This document shows, one piece after another, positions 53,112 to 62,467 of a stretch of DNA of 64,000 nucleotides. The notes under the pieces were generated by a model. It was given only the letters and a program-made list of their open reading frames with translations. It searched no databases and was not told the origin of the DNA. The position numbers were made by a program, and so were the translations under genes. Positions within the stretch are counted from its first letter, which is position 1; each line of letters begins with the position of its first letter. Source of the stretch: Silicimonas algicola (GTDB taxonomy: Bacteria > Pseudomonadota > Alphaproteobacteria > Rhodobacterales > Rhodobacteraceae); the NCBI RefSeq assembly GCF_003148765.1, contig NZ_QGGV01000010.1, positions 102,727-166,726 of the forward strand, read 5' to 3'.

Positions 53112-55232
53112 TCAGGGCTTGCGTTCAAGATCCCGGTGCCTGACCAGCGATGCGACGTCGCTGTCCGCCTCCAAGGCAAGCATGACTGCGTGCAGGTGTT
53201 CAACATCTCGAAGGTCTACGTCAACAATAAGACGGTAAAAGTCCGGTTTCCTGTCGATGAAGACAAGGTCCGAAATGTTGGCCCCCTGCTCCCCGATCAG
53301 GGTGCAGATACGGCCCAGGACACCGCTGTCGTTGGCGATCGTCATGTCGAGGCTGACGTTGTGGACAGGCGGATGTCTGCCGTCCTGCCAGTGCAGGTCG
53401 ACCCATCTGTCCGAGTCGTTCTGGAGCTCGGCCAGCGCCTCGCAGTCGATGGCGTGGACGATGACGCCGCGGCCGCGATAGCTGATGCCGACGATCCGCT
53501 CGCCCGGCACCGGCTGGCAGCATGCCGCGCGGCTGAAGGTCTGGCTGGGCTTCAGGCCAACCACCGCGCGGCTCACGTCCACCTCGTCGCCGGTCTTGCC
53601 CGATGGGCCGGGATAAAGCGTCTCGATCACGTCGCGCGAAGGTATTTCGGCCGATCCGATGCGGGCCAACAGTTCGCGGCTGCCGTCGATGCCGATCTGC
53701 TTGGCCGCGATCCGCAACGCCTTCTCGGTCGGCCGTTTGCCGACGTGATCGAAGGCCACGCGAACCAGCTCGCGCCCCAGCTTGATGAAGCGCTCGCGGT
53801 CCTCTTCGCGCAGGGACCGCCGGATGGCGGCCTTGGCGCGTCCCGTCGCCACGATGTCGATCCACGTCGCCTGCGGGCGCTGGCCCTCGGCCGTCATGAT
53901 GTCGACCGACTGCCCGTTGCGCAGCCGCGTCCACAGCGGCACGCGGATGCCGTCGACCTTGGCGCCGACGCAGCTGTCGCCGATCCGGGTATGGATGGCA
54001 TAGGCGAAGTCCAGCGGGGTCGCGCCCTTCGGCAACTTCACCACCTCGCCCTTCGGCGTGAAGCAGAAGACCTGGTCGGCGTACATCTCCATCTTGACGT
54101 GTTCGAGGAACTCGTCGTGGTCGTCCTCGGTGTCGAAGCGCTCGGACAGCGAGGCGATCCACTTCGCCGGGTCGACGGCGAAGGGGTTCTCGGCCCGGAC
54201 GCCGTCGCGATAGGACCAGTGCGCCGCAACGCCCGCCTCGGCGACCTCGTGCATCTCGCGCGTGCGGATCTGGATTTCGACCCTCTTGCCGTCGCGCCCC
54301 GAGACCGTCGTGTGGATCGAGCGATAGCCGTTCGACTTGGGCTGGCTGATGTAGTCCTTGAACCGGCCCGGTACCGCCCGCCAGCGGCGGTGGACGACGC
54401 CGAGCGCGGCGTAGCATTCGTCCTCCTTGCTGACGATCACGCGGAAGCCATAGATGTCCGACAGCCGGGAGAAGCCGATCTTCTTCTCTTCCATCTTGCG
54501 CCAGATCGAGTGCGGCTTCTTCGCTCGCCCGAAGACCTGCGCGTCGATGCCCGCCTTCTCGAGTTCGCCCTCGAGGTCGCGGGTGATCTTCTGGATCACG
54601 TCGCCCGATTCCCGCTGAAGCGTGATGAACCGCCGGATGATCGAGTTGCGTGCTTCCGGATTCAGGACGCGGAACGCCAGATCCTCCAGCTCCTCGCGCA
54701 TCCACTGCATCCCCATGCGCCCGGCAAGCGGCGCATAGATGTCCATCGTCTCGCGCGCCTTCTGCAGCTGCTTGTCGGGCCGCATGGCCCGGATGGTGCG
54801 CATGTTGTGCAGACGGTCGGCCAGCTTGACGAGGATGACCCGCAGGTCTTTCGACATCGCCATGAACAGCTTGCGGAAGTTCTCGGACTGTTTCGTCTCC
54901 GAGGACGACAACTGAAGGTTGGTCAGCTTGGTGACGCCGTCGACCAGCCCGGCGATCTCGGCGCCGAACTGACGCTCGACCTCGGAATAGGTCGACCGAG
55001 TGTCCTCGATGGTGTCGTGCAGAAGGGCGGTGACGATGGTGGCGTCGTCGAGCTGCTGCTCGGTCAGGATCGCCGCCACCGCGACGGGATGCGTGAAATA
55101 GCTCTCGCCCGAATGGCGCAGCTGGCCGTCGTGCATCTTGTCGCCATAGGCATAGGCCCGGCGGATCAGGTCGGCGTTGGTCTTCGGGTTATAGTTCTGG
55201 ACCAGAGCGATCAGGTCGTCGGCGTCGATCAT
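53112..55232 (-). CDS. rsh: Bifunctional (p)ppGpp synthetase/hydrolase Rsh
   Basis: The 706-residue protein has the full RelA/SpoT layout: HD hydrolase domain (H48, H72-D73 in LLHDTIEDT), synthetase domain (GFRVIVSKEDECYAALGVVH, DYISQPKSNGYRSIHTTV, EIQIRTREMHEVAEAGVAAHW), then TGS (FCFTPKGEVVKLPKGATPLDFAYAIHT), a zinc-finger-like region with ACCQPVPGERIVG and a C-terminal ACT domain (DSGVLGRICTLIGEQGANI). It makes and degrades ppGpp during the stringent response. rpoZ lies 28 bases upstream, the classical rpoZ-rsh arrangement. Confidence 0.96.
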   Translation of the reverse strand: MIDADDLIALVQNYNPKTNADLIRRAYAYGDKMHDGQLRHSGESYFTHPVAVAAILTEQQLDDATIVTALLHDTIEDTRSTYSEVERQFGAEIAGLVDGVTKLTNLQLSSSETKQSENFRKLFMAMSKDLRVILVKLADRLHNMRTIRAMRPDKQLQKARETMDIYAPLAGRMGMQWMREELEDLAFRVLNPEARNSIIRRFITLQRESGDVIQKITRDLEGELEKAGIDAQVFGRAKKPHSIWRKMEEKKIGFSRLSDIYGFRVIVSKEDECYAALGVVHRRWRAVPGRFKDYISQPKSNGYRSIHTTVSGRDGKRVEIQIRTREMHEVAEAGVAAHWSYRDGVRAENPFAVDPAKWIASLSERFDTEDDHDEFLEHVKMEMYADQVFCFTPKGEVVKLPKGATPLDFAYAIHTRIGDSCVGAKVDGIRVPLWTRLRNGQSVDIMTAEGQRPQATWIDIVATGRAKAAIRRSLREEDRERFIKLGRELVRVAFDHVGKRPTEKALRIAAKQIGIDGSRELLARIGSAEIPSRDVIETLYPGPSGKTGDEVDVSRAVVGLKPSQTFSRAACCQPVPGERIVGISYRGRGVIVHAIDCEALAELQNDSDRWVDLHWQDGRHPPVHNVSLDMTIANDSGVLGRICTLIGEQGANISDLVFIDRKPDFYRLIVDVDLRDVEHLHAVMLALEADSDVASLVRHRDLERKP

Positions 55233-55260
55233 CCGGCCCCCACCCCCAGGGGGTGAAACC

Positions 55261-55614
55261 CTACGGCTGTCCCTGAGCTTCCATCAGGGCGCGAAGAAGC
55301 TTTTCCTCGCTCAGGTCGTCTTCGACCGGCTTGTCGCTCTCGGCGCCCATCAGAAGCGCCATGGCGTCCTCTTCGGGCTCGTCGACCTCGATCTGGGTCT
55401 GGTTCGCCTCGATCATCCGCTCGCGCAGATCCTCGGCCGACTGCGTCTCGTCGGCGATCTCGCGAAGGCTCACGACAGGGTTCTTGTCGTTGTCCCGGTC
55501 GACCGTCAGAGGCGATCCCGTCGCGATCTCTCGCGCCCGATGCGCGGCAAGCATCACCAGCTCGAACCGGTTCGGAACCTTGTCAACGCAGTCTTCAACC
55601 GTCACGCGGGCCAT
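55261..55614 (-). CDS. rpoZ: RNA polymerase omega subunit
   Basis: A 117-residue omega subunit. [57 protein letters not shown] holds the complete conserved fold. The tail is acidic and variable. It helps assemble beta-prime and binds ppGpp together with beta-prime, which explains its coupling to rsh. The 250-base gap to the divergent NYN gene should hold the promoters of both. Confidence 0.95.
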   Translation of the reverse strand: MARVTVEDCVDKVPNRFELVMLAAHRAREIATGSPLTVDRDNDKNPVVSLREIADETQSAEDLRERMIEANQTQIEVDEPEEDAMALLMGAESDKPVEDDLSEEKLLRALMEAQGQP

Positions 55615-55864
55615 AACGAGGTCTCCGTCTTGAATGGGATCAGGGCGTCTACGTATTGAAGCGGTCCCTGAAACACAAGGGCAAACTGAGCCTGCAGGGC
55701 AGGTTTCGCGCGATCGTGACGACGCGACGTTCCGCAGATGACGCGACGCTCCTACGCAAAAGGATAGTTGAATGTCAGAGGGTTTAACTCATATTAACGC
55801 GCACTCGGGCATGGACGTTTCGTCCGCTCACGGTGTCGGGGAAATTCTGAAAGGACGTTCTCGT

Positions 55865-56422
55865 ATGTTTTACAAGGACGAACGGCTTGCGCTGTTCATC
55901 GACGGATCCAATTTGTATGCGTCGGCGAAGGCTCTCGGTTTCGACATTGATTATAAGCTTTTACGGCAGGAATTCATGCGTCGCGGCAAGCTGCTGCGGG
56001 CCTTCTATTACACCGCCCTGCTGGAAAACGACGAATATTCCCCCATTCGGCCCTTGGTCGACTGGCTGCATTACAACGGCTTCAGCATGGTCACGAAGCC
56101 CGCCAAGGAATTCACCGACGGCCAGGGTCGGCGCAAGATCAAGGGCAACATGGACATCGAGCTTGCGGTCGACGCCATGGAGCTGGCCCCTCGCGTCGAT
56201 CACATCGTCCTCTTCTCGGGCGACGGCGATTTCCGCCCTCTGGTCGAAAGCCTCCAGCGCCAGGGCGTGCGCGTCTCGGTCGTCTCGACGATCCGCTCGC
56301 AGCCGCCCATGATCGCCGACGAACTGCGCCGCCAGGCCGACAACTTCATCGAGCTGGATGAACTCAAGGACGTGATCGGCCGTCCGCCGCGCGAGCCCCG
56401 CGATACTGGCGGCGACAGCTAG
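55865..56422 (+). CDS. NYN domain (LabA/DUF88) ribonuclease-like protein
   Basis: A 185-residue PIN-like NYN protein. Asp13 in [18 protein letters not shown], acidic residues in [14 protein letters not shown] and [19 protein letters not shown] form the putative metal/nuclease site. Many conserved blocks ([39 protein letters not shown]) are typical of the alphaproteobacterial family. It probably cleaves RNA. ATG 55865 (after AAAGGAC) is preferred over ATG 55772, which adds an unusual 31-residue head. It lies 46 bases upstream of ispH. Confidence 0.88.
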   Translation: MFYKDERLALFIDGSNLYASAKALGFDIDYKLLRQEFMRRGKLLRAFYYTALLENDEYSPIRPLVDWLHYNGFSMVTKPAKEFTDGQGRRKIKGNMDIELAVDAMELAPRVDHIVLFSGDGDFRPLVESLQRQGVRVSVVSTIRSQPPMIADELRRQADNFIELDELKDVIGRPPREPRDTGGDS

Positions 56423-56468
56423 GCCCGACTGGACGCTGGCGCCCAAAGCGCATACCTCTCTCCGCGAC

Positions 56469-57422
56469 ATGACGAAACCACTGCTGACCCTCTACCTCGC
56501 CGCGCCGCGCGGCTTCTGCGCCGGCGTCGACCGCGCCATCAAGATCGTGGAACTCGCGCTCGAGAAATGGGGCGCGCCGGTCTATGTCCGTCACGAGATC
56601 GTCCACAACCGCTATGTCGTCGACGAGCTTCGCGGCAAGGGAGCGGTCTTCGTCGAAGAGCTGGACGAGTGCCCCGCTGACCGCCCGGTCATCTTCTCGG
56701 CCCACGGCGTCCCGCGCGCGATCCCGGCCGAGGCCGAGCGCCGGAACATGGTCTACGTCGACGCCACCTGCCCCCTCGTCTCGAAGGTCCACATCGAGGC
56801 CGAGCGCCATTACGCGAACGGCCTCCAGATGGTGATGATCGGCCACGCCGGTCACCCCGAGACGCTCGGCACCATGGGCCAGTTGCCCGAGGGCGAGGTG
56901 ATCCTTGTCGAGACGGTCGACGACGTGGCCTCCATCGCGCCCCGCGATCCGACCCGCCTCGCTTTCATCACGCAGACGACGCTGTCGGTCGACGACACCG
57001 CCGACATCGTCGCAGCGCTTCAGGCCCGCTTCCCCTCCATCGTCGGGCCGCACAAGGAAGACATCTGCTACGCCACCACCAACCGTCAGGAAGCCGTGAA
57101 GCGGATCGCGCCCGTGATCGACGCCCTTCTCGTGATCGGTGCGCCGAATTCGTCCAACTCCAAGCGCCTCGTCGAGGTGGGCCGCGCCGCGGGGTGCGGC
57201 TATGCCCAGCTCGTCCAGCGCGCCGACGAGATCGACTGGCGCGCGCTCGGCGACATCCGGTCCATCGGCCTCACCGCGGGCGCCAGCGCGCCCGAGGTGC
57301 TCGTGAACGAGGTCATAGACGCCTTCCGCGACCGCTTCGACGTCACCGTCGAGATGGTCGAGACCGCCATCGAAACCGTCAACTTCAAGGTGCCCCGCGT
57401 GTTGCGCAAGGCCAGCGCCTGA
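56469..57422 (+). CDS. ispH: 4-hydroxy-3-methylbut-2-enyl diphosphate reductase
   Basis: A 317-residue Fe-S enzyme for the last step of the MEP isoprenoid pathway. The three cluster cysteines are C17 ([11 protein letters not shown]), C102 ([11 protein letters not shown]) and C201 ([13 protein letters not shown]). [23 protein letters not shown] and [14 protein letters not shown] are further signatures. Its stop and the next ATG overlap (TGATG). Confidence 0.96.
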   Translation: MTKPLLTLYLAAPRGFCAGVDRAIKIVELALEKWGAPVYVRHEIVHNRYVVDELRGKGAVFVEELDECPADRPVIFSAHGVPRAIPAEAERRNMVYVDATCPLVSKVHIEAERHYANGLQMVMIGHAGHPETLGTMGQLPEGEVILVETVDDVASIAPRDPTRLAFITQTTLSVDDTADIVAALQARFPSIVGPHKEDICYATTNRQEAVKRIAPVIDALLVIGAPNSSNSKRLVEVGRAAGCGYAQLVQRADEIDWRALGDIRSIGLTAGASAPEVLVNEVIDAFRDRFDVTVEMVETAIETVNFKVPRVLRKASA

Positions 57423-58018
57423 TGCCGGACGCCGAGACGCTTGCGGCCTACGCGCTGCGCGCCGACGACTATGCCGACCGCTTCGCCAAAGGGCGGCCCG
57501 ACCGTCATCTCGAAGCCTTCATCGCCGCTCTTCCCGCGTCAGCCCGCATCCTCGACCTCGGCTGCGGACCCGGCCGCGCGGCGTCCCGCATGATGCGAGA
57601 GGGCTTCGAGGTCGACGCCTGGGATGCCTCCCCTGAAATGGCGCGCGTCGCGCTCGACCGCTTCGGCATCGACGTCCGCATCGCCACCTTCGACGACCTG
57701 GACGCGACCGCCGTCTACGACGGCATCTGGGCCAACTTCTCGCTCCTGCACGCGCCCCGCGCCGAGATGCCTGTCCACCTCGCCCGGATTTCTCGCGCGC
57801 TGAAGCCGGGGGGCTTCTTCCATCTCGGCCTCAAGACAGGAACCGGCGAGGCGCGAGACAGCCTCGGCCGCTTCTACACATTCTACGGCGAGGACGAGCT
57901 CGACGGCCTTCTCGCCGACGCAGGTTTCACAGTCCTCGACCGGACCACCGGCGCCGAGAAGGGCCTCGGCGGTACGACAGACCCCTTCATCATCCTCAGG
58001 GCACGCCGGAATGACTGA
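57422..58018 (+). CDS. Class I SAM-dependent methyltransferase
   Basis: The 198-residue protein has SAM motif I ILDLGCGPGRA (43-53), an Asp in DAWDASPEM (motif II), and a Leu-rich WANFSLLHAPRAEMPVHLARISRALKPGGFFHLGLK (motifs IV-V). It methylates an unknown substrate. ATG 57422 overlaps the ispH stop, and its own stop overlaps the GST start by 8 bases. The coupling with ispH is frequent in relatives, but no specific link is known to me. Confidence 0.88.
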   Translation: MPDAETLAAYALRADDYADRFAKGRPDRHLEAFIAALPASARILDLGCGPGRAASRMMREGFEVDAWDASPEMARVALDRFGIDVRIATFDDLDATAVYDGIWANFSLLHAPRAEMPVHLARISRALKPGGFFHLGLKTGTGEARDSLGRFYTFYGEDELDGLLADAGFTVLDRTTGAEKGLGGTTDPFIILRARRND

Positions 58019-58634
58019 CCTCACGCTCTATTCGATGCCGTCCTCGGGCAACTCCTACAAGGTGCGACTCCTCCTTGCGCTTCTTGGTCGGCCATACCGC
58101 CACCTCGGGATGGAGTACGAGTCGACCGCCCTCGCAGCGGCGCACAGCATGGGTGCGTTGCCCCTGAAGAAACTGCCGGTCCTCGAACTCGCTGACGGCA
58201 CGCGCATCCCGGAATCGAACGCGATCCTCTGCTACCTCGCGGACGGCACCGACTGGATGCCCTCCGACCCCGTCGAGCGCGCGCTGACCCTCGGCTGGAT
58301 GTTCTGGGAGCAGAACCAGCACGAGGGCGTCATCGCCGTTCGCGCCGCGATCCTGTCCTATGAAAGCCGCCGACACCTGCGCACCCCCGAACGGCTGGGC
58401 GAACTTCTCGACCGCGGGCACGCCCTCCTCGCCATCATGGACGAGGCCCTTCGCACCCGCGACTGGATCGCCATCGACCGTCCGACCGTCGCCGACATCT
58501 CGCTCTACGGCTACACCCATTCGGCGGGAACCAAGGGCGGCTTCGACCTCGCCCGCTTTCCGGCCGTCCAAGCCTGGCTCGCGCGCGTCGAGGCGCTCCC
58601 CGGGCACGTCGGATTGATCGACATCCCGGCATGA
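58011..58634 (+). CDS. Glutathione S-transferase family protein
   Basis: A 207-residue [26 protein letters not shown] has Ser residues in the active loop; [26 protein letters not shown] and a C-terminal helical domain with [33 protein letters not shown] follow. It overlaps the methyltransferase upstream and the rnhA start downstream (ATGA), so these four genes with ispH form one tightly packed unit. Confidence 0.9.
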   Translation: MTDLTLYSMPSSGNSYKVRLLLALLGRPYRHLGMEYESTALAAAHSMGALPLKKLPVLELADGTRIPESNAILCYLADGTDWMPSDPVERALTLGWMFWEQNQHEGVIAVRAAILSYESRRHLRTPERLGELLDRGHALLAIMDEALRTRDWIAIDRPTVADISLYGYTHSAGTKGGFDLARFPAVQAWLARVEALPGHVGLIDIPA

Positions 58635-59098
58635 GCGAACTTTTCGCCTACACCGACGGGGCCTGTTCAGGAAACCCCGGACCCGGCGGCTGGGGCGTCC
58701 TGATGGTCGCCCGCGACGGCGATGCCGTTCTAAAGACCCGCGAGTTGAACGGCGGCGAAGCGGCGACGACGAACAACCGGATGGAGCTCATGGCCGCCAT
58801 CGGCGCGCTCGAGGCGCTGACGCGACCCTCCGTCATTACGGTCGTGACCGACTCGGTCTACGTCCGCAACGGCGTCACCGAATGGATCCATAGCTGGAAG
58901 CGGAACGGCTGGCGCACCTCGGCGAAGAAGCCCGTCAAGAACGACGACCTCTGGCGTCGGCTGGACGAAGCGCGTGGCCGGCACCAGGTGACCTGGGAGT
59001 GGATCAAGGGCCATGCCGGCCACCCCGAGAACGAACGCGCCGACGAACTCGCGCGGGAAGGCATGGCCCCCTTCAAGCCGCAGAGGGTGCGGGACTGA
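58631..59098 (+). CDS. rnhA: Ribonuclease HI
   Basis: The 155-residue enzyme degrades RNA in RNA-DNA hybrids. Active-site acids are D9 ([16 protein letters not shown]), E52 (NNRMELMAA), D74 (VTDSVYV) and the final Asp in [14 protein letters not shown], with the basic WKRNGWRT...[13 protein letters not shown] protrusion. Full length. Last gene of the ispH-methyltransferase-GST-rnhA run. Confidence 0.95.
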   Translation: MSELFAYTDGACSGNPGPGGWGVLMVARDGDAVLKTRELNGGEAATTNNRMELMAAIGALEALTRPSVITVVTDSVYVRNGVTEWIHSWKRNGWRTSAKKPVKNDDLWRRLDEARGRHQVTWEWIKGHAGHPENERADELAREGMAPFKPQRVRD

Positions 59099-59124
59099 CG
59101 TTGGCCGTTAACCGGACCACCCAC

Positions 59125-59157
59125 CGACGCAATACCGACGTGATACCGACGCGATAC
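59125..59157. repeat. Three tandem 11-bp units between rnhA and glsB-like gene
   Basis: Units CGACGCAATAC, CGACGTGATAC and CGACGCGATAC lie in the convergent gap between rnhA and the GlsB-like gene. The first two units, plus flanks, are identical to those at 24112-24144. Here neither neighbour has its promoter in the gap, so a transcription-factor site is unlikely. Confidence 0.85.
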
Positions 59158-59189
59158 CGAATGGCCGTTTCGCACCAACGGCCTGAAAG

Positions 59190-59447
59190 TTAACGCCGGT
59201 TCCGCCGCTTCCGCACGACCGCCTCGGACGGGATCAGGATCAGCGCCCCCGCCGCCCCGATGATCGCGTCGACGCCAGGCCGGCCGAACGACAAACCGAA
59301 CATCACCTTGGCCATGAACAGAAGGATGACGCCGCCAAGGGCGATGATGATCGCCTGAATGACGCCGTGGTGCGTCAGATCCCATTTCTCGGCCAGGTAG
59401 GCGACGATCCCGCCGATCACCAGCGACCCGAAGAAGGAAAAGAACAT
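59190..59447 (-). CDS. GlsB/YeaQ/YmgE-family membrane protein
   Basis: An 85-residue protein with three predicted helices (FFGSLVIGGIVAYLAEKW, HGVIQAIIIALGGVILLFMAKV, GRPGVDAIIGAAGALILIPSEAVV) and a very basic tail (RKRRNRR). The Gly-rich helix spacing is that of the transglycosylase-associated/GlsB stress family of unknown function. It lies between two repeats/terminators and is single. Confidence 0.8.
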   Translation of the reverse strand: MFFSFFGSLVIGGIVAYLAEKWDLTHHGVIQAIIIALGGVILLFMAKVMFGLSFGRPGVDAIIGAAGALILIPSEAVVRKRRNRR

Positions 59448-59522
59448 CTGCGCGACTCCTCGTTTTGCGGCGCAGTCTAGACCGGCCGCTCCCCGTCGGA
59501 AAGCGGCCCGACCCGCAAACGA

Positions 59523-59550
59523 AAAGGGCAGGCGCTGCCGCCTGCCCTTT
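59523..59550 (-). terminator. Intrinsic terminator after rplA
   Basis: A perfect 12-bp stem (59523-59534 with 59539-59550) and 4-base loop. The A-tract at the left becomes a U-run in minus-strand RNA. It sits 23 bases downstream of the rplA stop and closes the secE-nusG-rplK-rplA unit. Confidence 0.93.
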
Positions 59551-59572
59551 CCCTAAAGATGAACGATTCCGG

Positions 59573-60271
59573 TCAGTTGCCGGTGGCGCTCGCCACGTCG
59601 ACCGACACGCCCGGACCCATGGTCGAGGACAGGGCGACCTTCTTCATGTAGGTACCCTTCGCGCCCGCCGGACGAGCCTTCGAGACCGCGTCGACGAACG
59701 CGCGAATGTTCTCGATCAGCTTGGCCTCGTCGAACGACGCCTTGCCGACACCGGCATGGATCACGCCGGCCTTCTCGGCCTTGAACTGGACCTGTCCGCC
59801 CTTGGCGGCCTCGATGGCCTCCTTGACGTCCATTGTCACCGTGCCGACCTTCGGGTTCGGCATCAGGTTGCGGGGGCCCAGAACCTTGCCCAGGCGACCG
59901 ACGATCGGCATCATGTCCGGGGTCGCGATGCAGCGATCGAACTCGATCTTGCCCGACTGGACCGTCTCCATCAGGTCTTCCGCACCAACGATGTCGGCGC
60001 CGGCGGCCTTGGCCTCGTCGGCCTTGGCGCCGCGCGCGAAGACGGCGACGCGAACGGTCTTGCCGGTGCCGTTCGGCAGGTTGACCGTGCCGCGGACCAT
60101 CTGGTCGGCATGGCGCGGGTCGACGCCGAGGTTCATCGCGATTTCAACGGTTTCGTCGAACTTCGCCGTCGCGTTGGACTTCACCAGGGCGACGGCATCC
60201 TCGACCGTAAGGTTCTCCTTGCCGACGAAGGCTTCGCGGGCGGAGGTTGTGCGTTTACCGAGCTTGGCCAT
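59573..60271 (-). CDS. rplA: 50S ribosomal protein L1
   Basis: A 232-residue L1 protein. VDLP-type [36 protein letters not shown] and [17 protein letters not shown] are the conserved blocks. It binds 23S rRNA at the L1 stalk and, in many bacteria, its own mRNA leader as a repressor. It lies 3 bases downstream of rplK. Confidence 0.96.
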   Translation of the reverse strand: MAKLGKRTTSAREAFVGKENLTVEDAVALVKSNATAKFDETVEIAMNLGVDPRHADQMVRGTVNLPNGTGKTVRVAVFARGAKADEAKAAGADIVGAEDLMETVQSGKIEFDRCIATPDMMPIVGRLGKVLGPRNLMPNPKVGTVTMDVKEAIEAAKGGQVQFKAEKAGVIHAGVGKASFDEAKLIENIRAFVDAVSKARPAGAKGTYMKKVALSSTMGPGVSVDVASATGN

Positions 60272-60274
60272 GAC

Positions 60275-60703
60275 TTATCCCCTCACCTCGATACCCATGG
60301 ACCGCGCAGAGCCCAGGATGATCTTCATTGCCTGTTCGACGTCGTTCGCGCTGAGGTCCTTCATCTTGGCCTCGGCGATCTCGCGCAGCTGAGCGGTCGT
60401 GACGGTGCCAACGGTTTCCCGCGAGGGGGTCTTGGCGCCCGAAGACAACTTGGCGGCCTTCTTCAGGAGGTACGACGCCGGGGGCGTCTTGATGTCCATC
60501 GTGAAGGACTTGTCCTGGTAGTAGGTGATCACGGTCGGGCAGGGCGCACCCGGCTCCATCTCCTGCGTCTTGGCGTTGAACGCCTTGCAGAATTCCATGA
60601 TGTTGATGCCGCGCTGACCCAGCGCCGGTCCGACCGGCGGGGAGGGGTTCGCTTGCCCGGCTTTTACTTGGAGCTTGAGTTGCCCCATGACTTTCTTGGC
60701 CAT
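60275..60703 (-). CDS. rplK: 50S ribosomal protein L11
   Basis: A 142-residue L11 protein with [34 protein letters not shown] and [19 protein letters not shown], then [10 protein letters not shown]. It builds the GTPase centre with 23S rRNA and is needed for Rsh activation on stalled ribosomes. It follows nusG after a 200-base leader. Confidence 0.96.
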   Translation of the reverse strand: MAKKVMGQLKLQVKAGQANPSPPVGPALGQRGINIMEFCKAFNAKTQEMEPGAPCPTVITYYQDKSFTMDIKTPPASYLLKKAAKLSSGAKTPSRETVGTVTTAQLREIAEAKMKDLSANDVEQAMKIILGSARSMGIEVRG

Positions 60704-60903
60704 TGGCCGTCTCCTGTTTCAACGGCTTCGAAACGCGTTCCGAAACCTTTGGTTGACGTGGTCCGGTCCGGCGGTCGCGACCGCCTCGCCTCCCACGGAG
60801 GGTGCCGCCCCTTGGGCGACCGGCGGGGGATATCCGCACCCGGCCTGAAAAGCAAGAGCCGGAATTACCCGGCGCCCGAGACTTCCGAGCAAAAAGGTGA
60901 GCG
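60704..60903 (-). promoter_or_regulatory. rplK leader region with palindrome
   Basis: The 200 bases between nusG and rplK hold no gene. On the minus strand they contain several GC-rich stems, including a 16-base perfect palindrome GGCGGTCGCGACCGCC at 60770-60785. This is the expected place for a promoter and for an L1-binding autoregulatory leader of rplKA. I cannot tell which stem would mimic the 23S L1 site. Confidence 0.35.
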
Positions 60904-61437
60904 TCAGCCGTTCTTCGAAACCTGAGTGAACTCGAGCTCGACCGGCGTCGCGCGTCCGAAGATCGACACCGTCACCTTCAGGCGCTGGTGGTCCTCGTCC
61001 ACTTCCTCGACCGTGCCTTCGAAATCCTCGAACGGACCGTCGTTGACCTTCACCTTCTCGCCGATGTCGAAGCTGATCATCAGCTTCGGCTGGCTCTCGC
61101 CTTCCTCGACACGGTTGAGGATCGCGTTGACCTCGTCGTCCCGCATCGGCATCGGGCGACCTTGCGGGCCCAGGAAGCCGGTCACGCGGTTGATCGAGGT
61201 GATGAGGTGATAGCCTTCGTCGGTCATCTCCATCCGCACCAGGACATAGCCGGGCATGAAACGCCGCTCGGCAGTCACCTTCTTGCCGCGTCTGATCTCG
61301 ATGACCTCTTCGGTCGGAACCAGCACTTCCTCGATCTGCTCCTGAAGACTGGCGTCCTCCACTGCATGACGGATCTGCTCCGCGACCTTCTTTTCGAAGT
61401 TCGACAGCACGCTCACGGAATACCAGCGCTTCGCCAT
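60904..61437 (-). CDS. nusG: Transcription termination/antitermination factor NusG
   Basis: A 177-residue NusG. The N-terminal NGN domain is KRWYSVSVLSNFEKKVAEQIRHAVE and GKKVTAERRFMPGYVLVRMEMTDE; the C-terminal KOW domain has FDIGEKVKVNDGPFEDFEGTVEEVDEDHQRLKVTVSIFGRATPVELEF. It links RNA polymerase to Rho and to ribosomal S10. It follows secE after a 145-base gap on the same strand. Confidence 0.96.
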   Translation of the reverse strand: MAKRWYSVSVLSNFEKKVAEQIRHAVEDASLQEQIEEVLVPTEEVIEIRRGKKVTAERRFMPGYVLVRMEMTDEGYHLITSINRVTGFLGPQGRPMPMRDDEVNAILNRVEEGESQPKLMISFDIGEKVKVNDGPFEDFEGTVEEVDEDHQRLKVTVSIFGRATPVELEFTQVSKNG

Positions 61438-61582
61438 GGGTCAGGTCCTCTTGCAGATGCGGCGAAAGCGCCGCCCGGAAATGAAAGCGGCGTGCAACAG
61501 GTGCACGCCTCTACAGGATCGCCAGATACCCGCATGGAACTCGGATGACAAGTCCCAAGGCCTCTGCGGTGCAGAGCGCCGT

Positions 61583-61780
61583 TCAGCCGAAGAAGGTGAG
61601 GATGCCCTTCAGGCCTTCACGGATGATCAGGTCGATGATGAGAAAGAAGGTGGCCGTCAGCATCGCCAGGATGAAGACCATCACCGAGGTCAGAACAACT
61701 TCGCGGCGCGCCGGCCAGACGACCTTCGAAATCTCGGCGCGTGCCTGCTGGGCGAACTGAAGCGGGTTTCTGGTAGCCAT
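61583..61780 (-). CDS. secE: Preprotein translocase subunit SecE
   Basis: The 65-residue single-pass SecE. The amphipathic N-terminal helix FAQQARAEISKVVWPARREV is followed by one membrane helix with TSVMVFILAMLTATFFLIIDLII. It stabilises SecY in the translocon. The order (tuf)-(tRNA-Trp)-secE-nusG-rplK-rplA is the standard arrangement with an extra gene between tRNA-Trp and secE. Confidence 0.95.
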   Translation of the reverse strand: MATRNPLQFAQQARAEISKVVWPARREVVLTSVMVFILAMLTATFFLIIDLIIREGLKGILTFFG

Positions 61781-61862
61781 CTCGGGTCCTTTCGGCTTTG
61801 CGCGCAGATACGCTCAACCGACGGCCGGTTCAACCCCGCCCGTCGGTCGACGACCGGGACGC

Positions 61863-62243
61863 TCAGAACTCGAGCGTTTCCGACTCGGGGCGCGAACGGG
61901 CGCGAAGACGGCCAAGCGGCGTGTCGTCGGCCGGGCCATGCGCGGACGGCGGAGGAACGTCGAGGCTGCGGTCCTTCCGGCCCGTTTCGGCTGGAGCGAG
62001 CTTCTGCATGACCTCGTCGCTCGACACCCTGGGCCTGTTCTTTTCCTCGCGTTCTTCCAGCGACTTCTGGTAACCGAGAAAAGCGCATAGGAACGCAAGG
62101 ATGCCGCCCACCACGAAGATGCGCGTGTCGGCAGGCTCGCCCGCCTGTACGACGAGGTTGTGAAGCCACCATGTCCCGGCAAGGGCGGTGCCAGCGAAGG
62201 CATAGAACCCGACGGGAGGCAGGAAGCTGAACATGCCGAGCAT
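61863..62243 (-). CDS. Hypothetical membrane protein between tRNA-Trp and secE
   Basis: A 126-residue protein with two predicted helices (FLPPVGFYAFAGTALAGTWWLHNLV and TRIFVVGGILAFLCAFLGYQ), followed by a charged, disordered C-terminal half (SLEEREEKNRPRV, repeated Pro and Arg). ATG 62243 is preceded by CGGAGGA. An in-frame start at 62279 is less likely. I do not recognise a family. The position inside the tRNA-Trp/secE region suggests that it may be transcribed with secE. Confidence 0.6.
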   Translation of the reverse strand: MLGMFSFLPPVGFYAFAGTALAGTWWLHNLVVQAGEPADTRIFVVGGILAFLCAFLGYQKSLEEREEKNRPRVSSDEVMQKLAPAETGRKDRSLDVPPPSAHGPADDTPLGRLRARSRPESETLEF

Positions 62244-62341
62244 GTGGTCCTCCGTTGAAGATGAACGGAAGCCAATCATCCGAAACTGGCGAAATTGTGT
62301 CTCAATTCGCCAATTTAACGAGCACTATCAAGGAAGGTATT

Positions 62342-62417
62342 TGGCAGGGGCAGAGGGACTCGAACCCACGACCTACGGTTTTGGAGACCGTCGCTCTACC
62401 AACTGAGCTATACCCCT
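62342..62417 (-). tRNA. tRNA-Trp (CCA anticodon)
   Basis: The cloverleaf folds with a 7-bp acceptor stem (AGGGGTA with TGCCCCT, one G-U), D arm (GCTCAGTTGGTAGAGC), anticodon arm ACGGT-CTCCAAA-ACCGT with anticodon CCA, and T arm (GTGGGTTCGAGTCCCTC region). The 3' CCA is encoded. The CCA anticodon reads UGG, tryptophan. It sits between the TPR gene and the secE cluster. Confidence 0.97.
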
Positions 62418-62467
62418 GCAGCGAGCGCCTGACTAAGCTGTCGCCGGACCGGAATCAAGCGGCTTCG

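Noticed and set aside
55772..55864. 31-residue N-terminal extension of the NYN protein
   Set aside because: The frame is open, but the conserved family start is the ATG at 55865 with its own ribosome site. The upstream part is more likely promoter and leader.
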